The translations under genes and the position numbers were made by a program. A stretch of DNA of 39,485 nt from Candidatus Gastranaerophilales bacterium. GTDB taxonomy: Bacteria > Cyanobacteriota > Vampirovibrionia > Gastranaerophilales > Gastranaerophilaceae. Numbering within the stretch: position 1 is the first letter of the stretch; each line of letters begins with the position of its first letter. Location: contig CAJULH010000012.1 of NCBI GenBank assembly GCA_910587175.1, positions 8,267-47,751 on the forward strand, written 5' to 3'. Positions 30,567 through 39,248 of the stretch are shown in pieces. The notes under the pieces were generated by a model, which did no database searches, was not told where the DNA came from, and saw only the letters and a program-made list of their open reading frames with translations.

Positions 30567-32588
30567 TTACTTATTAAAATCCATTACCTTCAAAGCTTCC
30601 GCTTCTTCTTCCAAACCTAAATTTTCTATAAATCTTTCAATGTAAAAAAGGGCACCTTCGCGTGGCAAATCTTTTTTCATAATAAAGCTTGAAATATTGC
30701 CCATCCTCTTTACTTCCTGTAAAAATTCTTCTCGGTGTTGCAGATATATAGCGGTAGCAAGCGTCATTGTTTCTTTTTCTTCATCTGCGCTTTTTGCATC
30801 CAATCTTAAATAAGCGGCAATCCTGCCAATTAACTCTGCAGAGATATTATTTGCTTTTTCATCGTCAATATCCCCGGCGAGATGATTATAAAGTAATGCA
30901 ATATTGTTAAATTCCGGTCTTTTTATGAAGTATACATCTTTTCTTCCGTGCTCATTTTTAATCGCAACATTCAAAGGAAAATGTTTTGCGGCTTTCGCTG
31001 TCTGAAGCGAAGAAATTAAATCTTTATAATCGTACGTATAAACTTCGGGATTTTTTGTTGATTCATATAAAATTGTTTTCATTGCAAGCTCAATAGCATT
31101 TTTTTCTCTTGAAAACGTATCCGGTTTTATTGTCTGCATTTGGTCTGTAAGATGTTCCATTCTTGAAGATTCAATTTTTTTACCATTTAAAATATCGCAC
31201 CAGGCATTAATAGCATTAATATCTAAACCGGCAGCATCTTTCATATAAAAATCAACAAATGCACGCGGCAAAAAAGAATATGCATTTTTATAGGTTTGGC
31301 AAAGTCTTTCCTGTGCAAGCTCCAAACTTCTTTCAGCAGATACTATGGGCTTTCTTGATTTTTTTATTTCAGCCTTTATTTGTTCACTTTTTTTGCCGGT
31401 TTCTTTTATATACTCTTCAAATGTTCCGTTTTCTTCTGCAAATTCTGCTCTTACTCTTGCATCTTTTATAGCCCTGCCCAAAATTTTGGCATAATCTTTA
31501 CTTTCATCATCGCTATGATGTTTTTCCCAAAATTCTGTCATTATTCTTGCCTGATACTCGCTATATTCACTCGTTTTATATATTATATTCTCAGGTTTGT
31601 GCATATTGTGCTCAATTAAAAATTCAGACAAACTTTTCCTGATTTCAGGACACTGATTCCACGCATCCATCATCACAACCCTTTGGAACTTATTTCCTGC
31701 CTGCATTTTGCTAATAAGTTCAGCACGCTCGGCATCGTTTAGCTTGTCCCACCTTTCAATTTGAGACTTGCTTTGCTTTTTCCTTGTTTCATCAGATACT
31801 TCTCTTGGAGTTTTCTCCTCCGCAGGCAATGCCTGCCCGTTTTTGACTGCTTCTGCAGAAGTGCGTTCTTTCAAAGCTTTCGATATTAAATCTCCTAGCT
31901 TTTTAGAATAATTATCATCTGTTGTCCTTAAGGATGTCAAATATTGAAGCGCGGGCAGTTCTATCCCAAGAGCATCAAGCGTTGAATAAGAAATATAGGT
32001 TTTATCGTCTCTTTTAAATACAGGATTTAAGTCTTTATCCAAAGCTTCGTTTATTTCATTTAAAGATTTTGTTTCAAGAAATATTTTCTTAACAAGATAT
32101 ACGGTTAAATCCTCACCGGAATCCAGAATTCCTTCATTTGATTCATCAAGCGCATCTTCCATAATTCTTGCTTCATACAAAAAACCTCTGGTGGCTTTTG
32201 TTTCATTAACGCTTTTTAATTTATCAAATAATGGTTCATTATCAAATATAAATTTGATATCTTCTACTGTTTTAATATCCGGATCAGCAAGAAAAGAAAA
32301 AGCGTCAACATGTGCTTCAAGCGGAGTTTCACTATTGATATCTTCCAAATTTTCAATATGTTCTTTTACTGAAAATGGCATTCTTTCTTTGTTTAAATTG
32401 TAAAATCTTTCAAGATTCATCCCCCGGGCACCAAATGAAAGATAATAATTTTTAGAATAATTCATAGGATAAAGAGCAGAAGAACTCTTTTTAATATCAG
32501 ATGCAGCATTTATCGAAGTTGTATTGCCTTTGCTTGCAATATTTTGTACTAAATAATTACCAACGCTAGGTACGCAATTTAATCTCAT
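30567..32588 (-). CDS. Large hypothetical protein with 'SFGARG' N-terminal motif
   Basis: 673 residues, family not recognised. The N-terminus is Ser/Asn-rich and leads to YYLSFGARGMNLERF (about 49-63); a short xFGA/G motif near the N-terminus recurs, in my experience, in Gastranaerophilales proteins of unknown function. Near 265-325 a segment, EVSDETRKKQSKSQIERWDKLNDAERAELISKMQAG, resembles the small NUMOD3-like helical modules of nuclease-associated proteins. The rest is helical and charged. No signal peptide or membrane segment. It sits between ppdK and the divergent two-component genes. Confidence 0.6.
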   Translation of the reverse strand: MRLNCVPSVGNYLVQNIASKGNTTSINAASDIKKSSSALYPMNYSKNYYLSFGARGMNLERFYNLNKERMPFSVKEHIENLEDINSETPLEAHVDAFSFLADPDIKTVEDIKFIFDNEPLFDKLKSVNETKATRGFLYEARIMEDALDESNEGILDSGEDLTVYLVKKIFLETKSLNEINEALDKDLNPVFKRDDKTYISYSTLDALGIELPALQYLTSLRTTDDNYSKKLGDLISKALKERTSAEAVKNGQALPAEEKTPREVSDETRKKQSKSQIERWDKLNDAERAELISKMQAGNKFQRVVMMDAWNQCPEIRKSLSEFLIEHNMHKPENIIYKTSEYSEYQARIMTEFWEKHHSDDESKDYAKILGRAIKDARVRAEFAEENGTFEEYIKETGKKSEQIKAEIKKSRKPIVSAERSLELAQERLCQTYKNAYSFLPRAFVDFYMKDAAGLDINAINAWCDILNGKKIESSRMEHLTDQMQTIKPDTFSREKNAIELAMKTILYESTKNPEVYTYDYKDLISSLQTAKAAKHFPLNVAIKNEHGRKDVYFIKRPEFNNIALLYNHLAGDIDDEKANNISAELIGRIAAYLRLDAKSADEEKETMTLATAIYLQHREEFLQEVKRMGNISSFIMKKDLPREGALFYIERFIENLGLEEEAEALKVMDFNK

Positions 32589-32703
32589 TTTTTATTCCCT
32601 TCTGATAATTGAATCAAACCCAAAAATAAGAAAAAATTGCCTTGTCAAATAAATAAAATTCTAGCAAATTTTTATATGCACGTGTTTTTAATGTACGGAC
32701 TAA

Positions 32704-32743
32704 ATCGGGTCAAAATTCATAAGGTCAAAATTTATTACCCGAT
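32704..32743. promoter_or_regulatory. Possible operator upstream of the response-regulator gene
   Basis: Direct repeats GGTCAAAATT at 32708-32717 and 32723-32732 lie inside an inverted repeat ATCGGGT (32704-32710) and ACCCGAT (32737-32743). The spacing of 15 bp between repeats would suit a dimeric regulator. It is about 115 bp upstream of the regulator gene and could also serve the divergent gene at 32588. Confidence 0.35.
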
Positions 32744-32856
32744 GAGGTAATACACATTTAATTTCCCTTGGTATATTTTCAAATACAGTTAAATATTTGA
32801 ATTAATATTTGAATATTTAGTTAATACATAATAATTAGTTTGGGAGAAAGAACTTA

Positions 32857-33519
32857 ATGGAAAAAATCAAAATTTACATTGTAGAAGATTATTTCTTAAC
32901 AAGAGTGTCATATAGACACACATTGGGCAAAACCGAAGATTTTGAATTATTGGGAGATTTTGAAAGTGCGGAAGAATGCCTTGAAGCGATGAAAGAAAAT
33001 CCTGCAGATGTGGTTCTTATGGACTTGGGACTTCCATATATGAATGGTATTGAAGCAACAAGAATAATAAGCAGTGAATACCCGAATACAAAAGTCATCA
33101 TCTTAACATCCCATGAAACAGATGAAGAGGTTCTTGCCTGCACGGCATCCGGCGCATCAGGTTATGTACTTAAAGATTTAGAGGTCGAGCCTTTAAGAAA
33201 AGTAATCAGAGCAGTAAATTTCGGAGCATTGTGGTTTGACCCTCAGATTGCAGATGTTACGAAATCTGTTATACCAAAACCAAATTCAACAGACTTTGAT
33301 AATCTTTATGATACAAGTGATATTAAGTCTATTTTAACAGTCAGAGAACTTGAAACCCTAAAACTTGTTTCAGAAGGTAAATCCAATGTTGAAATTGCAG
33401 AAATTATGATGGTAAGTAAAAATACTGCAAAAGCTCATGTCGGAAGCATTTTAAGTAAATTATCAGTAACAGACAGAGTACAAGCTGCGGTTATGGCGGT
33501 GAAGGCTAATTTATTTTAA
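32857..33519 (+). CDS. NarL/LuxR-type response regulator
   Basis: 220 residues. Receiver domain at 1-120: acidic pair E10/D11, phospho-acceptor D56 in VLMDLGLPYMNG, T84, and K106 in SGYVLKDLE. A LuxR-type HTH occupies about 153-215 (LTVRELETLKLVSEGKSNVEIA and SKNTAKAHVGSILSKL). Likely a transcription factor activated by phosphorylation, probably by the kinase encoded 172 bp downstream. A GGGAG ribosome site precedes the ATG. Confidence 0.93.
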   Translation: MEKIKIYIVEDYFLTRVSYRHTLGKTEDFELLGDFESAEECLEAMKENPADVVLMDLGLPYMNGIEATRIISSEYPNTKVIILTSHETDEEVLACTASGASGYVLKDLEVEPLRKVIRAVNFGALWFDPQIADVTKSVIPKPNSTDFDNLYDTSDIKSILTVRELETLKLVSEGKSNVEIAEIMMVSKNTAKAHVGSILSKLSVTDRVQAAVMAVKANLF

Positions 33520-33691
33520 ATATTAATCCCATTGGACATCGTTTATCAGAAAAAATAGGTTGTAAAAATTAATAAAAGGTCATCAAAACGGTTAAATGTT
33601 TAATGCCTTTTAAAATATAAAAGTTGTTTTTCGTTTTATATCTTAAGGTTACAAATAAACATTTGCCATAAATTTAAAAGGGCGAATAAAT

Positions 33692-34789
33692 ATGATAGAA
33701 AATCAGAATGATTACCAAAAAACCATTTTGGATAATCTACCGTTTATTGCGTATTTAAAAGATTTAAACGGTAAAATTATTGAAGGAAATTCAAAATTAT
33801 CCAAATATTGCGGTATACCACAGGAAAAAATGGCAGGGCTTATTTTGTCATCCATCTTTGAACCGTTTGAATATGAAACAATAATAAAAGAAGATGAATA
33901 CATTGTTGAAAACAAGAAAACAATAATATATGAAAGAAAATTAAAACTTGCAGACAGAGAAAAAGAATGGTACAGGGTGATTAAATCCCCCATATTGAAT
34001 GACAAAAAAGAAGTTACAGGAATTACAGTTTTTCTGGGTAATATCGACAGCGAAAGAAAAATCGAGGCAAAAAAGGAAACCTTTGTTGCCACTTTAACCC
34101 ATGACCTCAAAACTCCCACCATTGCGCAAATAAGAATAATAGAATTGCTTTTAAACGACACCTGCGGCAAAATTTCAGACGAACAAAAAGATATGCTTGA
34201 GCAAATGTTAAAATCCTGCAAATATATGCTCAGTATGATATCCCAGGTATTAAACACTTATAAATTTGAATATGGTCAGGCAAAGCTTACATGTGAAAAA
34301 CTCGATTTGGTGAAACTTACAGAAGAATGCCTCCCTGAGCTTATTAATCTTGCAGATGAAAAAAATCTGAAACTCAAAGTAAAAGTCTCGGCTAAAGATA
34401 AAATCGTTTACGGAGACAGAATCCAGCTGAAAAGAGTTCTTGTAAATATGATTGCAAATTCTGTTTCATACGCTTATAAAGATACAGAAATTGAAATTAT
34501 GATAAAAGAAGATGAAAAAATGCTCTCGTTTTACACAATAAATTCAAGCCCTTATATTCCACCGGATACTATGGGCAGGCTTTTCAAAAAATATGTATCA
34601 AATTCATCTGATGCAAAATACAATAAGACAGGAACCGGTCTCGGGCTTTATCTTTCGGAAAAAATAATCACTGCACATAATGGCTCCATAATAGCATACA
34701 GTGATAAAAACAATAAAAACACATTCGGATTTAAAATCCCAAAAGCATCTTGTATCAGTAATATTCAAGATTCAATACTTACGGTTTGA
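33692..34789 (+). CDS. Soluble PAS-domain sensor histidine kinase
   Basis: 365 residues without a membrane segment. A PAS domain at about 8-118 (ILDNLPFIAYLKDLNGKIIEGN...ITVFLGNID). HisKA dimerisation domain with H137 in TLTHDLKTP. HATPase domain with the N box NMIANSVSYA (about 250) and GTGLGLYLSEKI. Cytosolic sensing of a small ligand, redox or light is possible but unproven. It is a HisKA kinase, whereas NarL-type regulators usually pair with HisKA_3 kinases, so the pairing is inferred from location only. The 3' end overlaps the convergent helicase gene by 25 bp. Confidence 0.9.
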   Translation: MIENQNDYQKTILDNLPFIAYLKDLNGKIIEGNSKLSKYCGIPQEKMAGLILSSIFEPFEYETIIKEDEYIVENKKTIIYERKLKLADREKEWYRVIKSPILNDKKEVTGITVFLGNIDSERKIEAKKETFVATLTHDLKTPTIAQIRIIELLLNDTCGKISDEQKDMLEQMLKSCKYMLSMISQVLNTYKFEYGQAKLTCEKLDLVKLTEECLPELINLADEKNLKLKVKVSAKDKIVYGDRIQLKRVLVNMIANSVSYAYKDTEIEIMIKEDEKMLSFYTINSSPYIPPDTMGRLFKKYVSNSSDAKYNKTGTGLGLYLSEKIITAHNGSIIAYSDKNNKNTFGFKIPKASCISNIQDSILTV

Positions 34790-37548
34790 TTTTCAAAATT
34801 TAAATCCCTGAAATGTATTTCATTTAAATTTAATTCTTTCAAATAAACACTCTCGAGTTTGGTCTCGGTCAGGATATAAACTTTTTCCTTTGCGCGGGTC
34901 AGCGCAACATAAAAAAGCCTCTTTTCTTCATCCAAAATTTCATCATAGCTCTTATCTAACGCCGCTGCAATTTCATAATCAGGATGAATAAAAGGAATAA
35001 CACCGTTTATTGCCCTTAGAATTATTACAATATCAGCCTCTAATCCCTTTGACTTATGAATTGTCATAACTTTTACCCTGTTTTTATCAATGGTTTTCAT
35101 CCTGAAAAGTTTATAAGAAAACTCAGATTCAAGATTGGACCCTGAAATTTTATTCAGCCTGGATAATATTAAAAAAGTTTTATCCGGATTTAGTCTTATA
35201 AGCCTGTGAACAGTCTTTAGATACTTTGCCTTGATTTTACCTGAATCTTTTTTAAAAGAATAAATTAAATCTGACGTACTTTCTTTGTTTATAAATGTTT
35301 TATCAACATTTATCCTGCATATTTCACCAGACTCAGACTTTGTTGGCATCGAAGGAATACCGTCAAGTGCCATAAGAGTATTTGAGGTCTCTATTATTTT
35401 TATACAGGAACGGTAATTTGAAGTAAGGTTATAAACTTCGGAATTATTAAAAAGTCTTTTAAAATTTCTAAAATAGTAAAGATTCGACCCGGCAAAACCG
35501 TTTATAGCCTGCCAGTCATCTCCGGTTGCAAAAATTTGAACCTTAGGATTAAAACATTTTATTGCAAGAATCAAATCAAAGAAAAGTTTTGAAAAATCCT
35601 GATATTCATCTATAAGAATATATTTAAGGTTCTTCACTTTCATCTTTTCATTCTGAAATATCCGAAATTCGCACTCACCCCTTGTTTGCATAATCTTTTC
35701 TGTTGCATTAATGATTAAATCATCAAAATCGATAAGATTTTCTTCAGATAAAAGCCTTTGGTATTCTGAATATACTTTATATCCAAGTTCAAGAAATTTC
35801 TTTGTCCTGTCTGATATTGAACCTGAAAGTAAACTGTTAATTTTTCTTTCAATCGAAAAAATATCTGATTTTGATTTCTTTATAGTGGATATAAAACCTT
35901 CAATTGTTTTATAGAAGCTTTTAATATTTAATTCTTTTACTTTGTTAAAGAGTTCCTCCCTGCTTTGTTTTACAAGGCGAATACCGTATTTTTCCAAAGT
36001 CTTTGAAAGCGTTATTTCAAAATTTTCACGAATCTGGGAATCAGCCGTCCAGGTTTCAATCAGAGGAATATTTTTTCTTCTGAAATACCTTCTTTTTATA
36101 TGCATATTTTTTACATACTTTGAAACATCACCTATGACTTTGTTTTTATTACTCCCGGGCTCAAGCGCATTTCTATCTACACCCCAATGTTCAAGATAAA
36201 ATTCTTTCCCGTCATAATTTATATAAAAATCCGGTCTGTAGACATTCCAGGCATCATCAATATTTAAAGCCTCTTTCTCTTCTTTGGAAAAAATTATGCT
36301 CCTTTCGTATTCATAATCAATTCCGTTTTCAAAAAGAAAGTCTGCTATGTATTTTTCACCATGGGATTTTACAATTTCACCCCGAAGTGTTACCTGGGAT
36401 AAATCTTTTACAAACCTTACACTTGAATCATCCGAAAGATTGACCTCGTTTTTTTGGGGCACATTTAGGGAAGATTTATAAAAATCGTAGAAAACATCTT
36501 TATTTTTATCGGCATTTAAAATAGCTTCAATTGCACTATTTATAAGAACCTTTCGTTTTTTATCATCAGCTATTTTTTTATTATTTTCATCTGTTAAGCT
36601 TTTTGCAAAACTGTGAAATGTTTTAGCGTTTTCAAAACCTGTCGTGTTTTTATAACTAAGATAATTGTTTAATCCATACTTTTCTCCTAAATCTTTTCTG
36701 ATTTTTACCTTTGCTTCTTTATTAAATGCAAGAATTAAAATCTCATCCGGATTTGCGTTGTATTTTTCTATTAAAAACAGTGTTTTAAGGCAAATAGTAC
36801 TTGTCTTTCCACTGCCTGCCCTTGCCCTTAATAAAACATTTGAACTTAAAGAAGAAATTGCAAAAGCCTTTTCTTCATCAATATTTCCAAAATTAAAATA
36901 CCTGAGTACATATTCTTTCTTTAGATGTTCATATTCTTCTTTTCTTATTATCTTTTTTGTATAGAAAAACGAGTCAGCCTCCATAAATCTGAACTCTGCC
37001 AAAAGAGCGGTTAAATCCTGAACATCTTCCAAATATAAGCCAAGCATTTCTTTTTCTTTATCTGGAAGTTTTTTTGCTTCTTTATAAAAAAATGATGATG
37101 CAGCCTTAAAATCTTTAACGCTAAGGTTTATAATATTGGTTCTCAGCTTTTTAACATAATTTTCCAGATTTTGGGTATATTTTTTTTGAATATCAGACAA
37201 AAGATTTTTGTTTTCTGAATACAATTTTTCAAACATTAAAAAATCGTCATTTAAAATATAATTTTCTGCCTGTTTTATAGTTTCTTTATTATATGTTTCT
37301 TTTTGGAGTGATTTTATTGCATTTAAAAATAGTGTTTTGAAATTTTTCCACTCGCTTTTTTTAAAGTTCGTTTTAATTTCATTCAACAAATCTGATTCTT
37401 TTTTTGTAAAATTTGAAAAATCACCGGAAATTATTGTTGGAATTAAGGTTTTGAGGTATATATCCTCATTTTGCATAAAATCAAAAAGCCACAATTCAGC
37501 AAGTTTTTTTAAGGGAAGAAATCTTTCCCTTGAAGATAATTTTTCCAT
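34765..37548 (-). CDS. UvrD/Rep-type helicase with inserted nuclease-like domain
   Basis: 927 residues. The first 220 are helical. Walker A is ARAGSGKT (242-249). A PD-(D/E)XK-like insertion follows at about 396-456: GEKYIADFLFENGIDYEYE, then YRPDFYI (D440) and FYLEHWG (E453). Then come LIDEYQDFSKLFFDL (motif II), TGDDWQAINGFAGSN (motif III), NYRSC (motif IV), VKVMTIHKSKGLEADIVII (motif V) and LFYVALTRAKEKVYILT (motif VI). Similar architecture, helicase IV/UvrD with a nuclease-fold insertion, is known in other bacteria. It should unwind DNA 3' to 5' in repair. Confidence 0.88.
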   Translation of the reverse strand: MEKLSSRERFLPLKKLAELWLFDFMQNEDIYLKTLIPTIISGDFSNFTKKESDLLNEIKTNFKKSEWKNFKTLFLNAIKSLQKETYNKETIKQAENYILNDDFLMFEKLYSENKNLLSDIQKKYTQNLENYVKKLRTNIINLSVKDFKAASSFFYKEAKKLPDKEKEMLGLYLEDVQDLTALLAEFRFMEADSFFYTKKIIRKEEYEHLKKEYVLRYFNFGNIDEEKAFAISSLSSNVLLRARAGSGKTSTICLKTLFLIEKYNANPDEILILAFNKEAKVKIRKDLGEKYGLNNYLSYKNTTGFENAKTFHSFAKSLTDENNKKIADDKKRKVLINSAIEAILNADKNKDVFYDFYKSSLNVPQKNEVNLSDDSSVRFVKDLSQVTLRGEIVKSHGEKYIADFLFENGIDYEYERSIIFSKEEKEALNIDDAWNVYRPDFYINYDGKEFYLEHWGVDRNALEPGSNKNKVIGDVSKYVKNMHIKRRYFRRKNIPLIETWTADSQIRENFEITLSKTLEKYGIRLVKQSREELFNKVKELNIKSFYKTIEGFISTIKKSKSDIFSIERKINSLLSGSISDRTKKFLELGYKVYSEYQRLLSEENLIDFDDLIINATEKIMQTRGECEFRIFQNEKMKVKNLKYILIDEYQDFSKLFFDLILAIKCFNPKVQIFATGDDWQAINGFAGSNLYYFRNFKRLFNNSEVYNLTSNYRSCIKIIETSNTLMALDGIPSMPTKSESGEICRINVDKTFINKESTSDLIYSFKKDSGKIKAKYLKTVHRLIRLNPDKTFLILSRLNKISGSNLESEFSYKLFRMKTIDKNRVKVMTIHKSKGLEADIVIILRAINGVIPFIHPDYEIAAALDKSYDEILDEEKRLFYVALTRAKEKVYILTETKLESVYLKELNLNEIHFRDLNFENQTVSIES

Positions 37549-37634
37549 AGTTCAATTCAGCATTTCTATTATTTTAAAGCATTTATAAACCTACAATATC
37601 ATATTATGGGTAAATTTGCAAAAAGTTTTCAAAA

Positions 37635-37663
37635 AAGAGCCCGCATTGTAACTGCGGGCTCTT
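37635..37663 (-). terminator. Terminator of the charged helical protein gene
   Basis: Perfect 11-bp arms AAGAGCCCGCA and TGCGGGCTCTT; on the minus strand a T run follows. Confidence 0.85.
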
Positions 37664-37704
37664 CAAAATTATCAAAAGGAGGAAAGTAAATCTTATGTTG
37701 CTTT

Positions 37705-38085
37705 TTACGCAACTTCTCTGTCACCTTCAGGCAGAATTTCGTTATATTCTTCGCATTCTTCTTCAACGATTATATTTTCTTCATCTGTATCGTCAATTTT
37801 TCTTTTGCAAAATTCTTCCTGAATTTTCATTTTATTGTCATCATCTGTTCCATCCAGACTTTCACATAACTGCTCATTAAGACTTTCGCCGGCATTTTTG
37901 GTGGCATTGAACGCATCATCTTTCATCTCAGAAAGCTTATGCGCCCCTTCTTTAAATTTTTCTTTGACATTTTCCATACCTTCATGGGCAAAATCTTTTG
38001 CTTTTTCAAAGCCTTCTTTCATCATATCACCAGTTTTCTCTAAACCATCTTTTACCTTGTCCATCAGTTTATCATCTTCGTGCAT
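37705..38085 (-). CDS. Small charged amphipathic-helix protein
   Basis: 126 residues. The first 80 form continuous amphipathic helix with repeated 11-residue-like units (DKVKDGLEKTGDMMKEGFEK, AKDFAHEGMENVKEKFKEG), similar to LEA-like or apolipoprotein-like stress proteins. The last 45 are acidic. No signal peptide. Preceded by an AAGAAAGGAA ribosome site and followed by a strong terminator, so probably an independently and well expressed gene. Function unknown. Confidence 0.7.
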   Translation of the reverse strand: MHEDDKLMDKVKDGLEKTGDMMKEGFEKAKDFAHEGMENVKEKFKEGAHKLSEMKDDAFNATKNAGESLNEQLCESLDGTDDDNKMKIQEEFCKRKIDDTDEENIIVEEECEEYNEILPEGDREVA

Positions 38086-38258
38086 TTTGATTCCTTTCTT
38101 TTAACCATAAAACAGTTTAAGGGCATCGGATAAGATATTTTTCCTTAGTCAGCTTAAAAATTCCAGAACCTGACAATATTATAATAACCAACAGAGCTAG
38201 TTCTTTCATTAGCATTTCAGGTAATATCCGGCAATTATAATTTGAATTAGAATATTAT

Positions 38259-39248
38259 CTATAAAGAGACTTCTTTTTGCAGTTTAAAATTATTCAATAT
38301 TTCATCACACTTTTTATTTGAAAAATCCATACTTGAAGACATAAAATAAAGAAAATACAATGTAGGTTCAAAAAGCGGATGCCTTAAATCCAAACATTTG
38401 CTTATAAAAGTTGATACCCATCCTGCTAATTTTCCTGCAAATAACGGCAAAAATATTCTTTTAAAACGTTTTTTAGGAAAATATTTGAGGGCAATTTCAC
38501 TATAATACTCATCAACACTCGTAAATTTCTTATCTGAAACGTTTATAACTTTATTTTTTATCTCATCAGATAACACACAAGCCAGTATGACATCTGAAAC
38601 ATTTTTTACATCAGAGAACAAAAGTCTGTTTGCACCATTCCACTTGCCAAAATGCATTATATAAGGGGACAATTTTAAAAATTTTTTAACCTTTTGTTCA
38701 ATAGTTGAATAATTTTTATTCCGAAGAATTCCTGTTCTTAGAATAATATGATTTTCAAGCTTTTTTCTTATATACTTTTCAGCCTTTATTTTGTACTTTT
38801 GGTGTAAATTTACAGGTTTTTTTTCATATGGACAATTTTCATATTCATTTATAAAATCTTTTATCCCGCAAACATCAACTGATGAAATATGTATAATTTT
38901 ATTTTTAAAAGGCACTTTTGAGAACTTTTTCAAACTTTTAAAATGTGCTTTTTCAGTTTCTTCATCGTCCTTTGGTTCAAATTCATCCGGCGGAATATGT
39001 ATTACACTGTCAAGATTAAGTGTTTTAAGACATTTGTAAGAATTTTTGTCCTTAAAATTCGTATCCAAAATTTCAACATTTATAGAATCCACAAGGTATT
39101 TTGGAATTCCATCATTCACAACCGCATAAACAAAGTAACCATTTTCTATAAAAGCTTTTACGGTATTCAGCCCTAAAAACCCATCGGCACCAATTATAAG
39201 TATTGTTTTTTTATTTTCTGATTTTTTTTGACCATTTTGCACAAACAC
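38259..39248 (-). CDS. Extended-SDR (NAD-dependent epimerase/dehydratase-like) protein
   Basis: 329 residues. A Rossmann nucleotide site, IIGADGFLGLNTVKAF (GxxGxxG), starts near residue 20. IHISSVDVCG supplies the Ser. The expected YxxxK is shifted: the sequence is HQKYKIKAEKYI, so when K-A-E is aligned the Tyr position is Lys and Tyr lies one residue later. NRLLFSDVKNVSDVILACVL and INVSDKKFTSVDEY follow the 3-beta-HSD/epimerase pattern. Substrate unknown; may be a non-catalytic or altered member. The coding strand is AT-rich like its neighbours. Confidence 0.75.
   Translation of the reverse strand: MFVQNGQKKSENKKTILIIGADGFLGLNTVKAFIENGYFVYAVVNDGIPKYLVDSINVEILDTNFKDKNSYKCLKTLNLDSVIHIPPDEFEPKDDEETEKAHFKSLKKFSKVPFKNKIIHISSVDVCGIKDFINEYENCPYEKKPVNLHQKYKIKAEKYIRKKLENHIILRTGILRNKNYSTIEQKVKKFLKLSPYIMHFGKWNGANRLLFSDVKNVSDVILACVLSDEIKNKVINVSDKKFTSVDEYYSEIALKYFPKKRFKRIFLPLFAGKLAGWVSTFISKCLDLRHPLFEPTLYFLYFMSSSMDFSNKKCDEILNNFKLQKEVSL

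Noticed and set aside
37695..37880. Plus-strand 61-codon frame with a strong AAGGAGG upstream
   Set aside because: It is wholly antisense to the charged helical protein gene, and its composition (many Leu, Phe, His) is that of a reverse-complement shadow.
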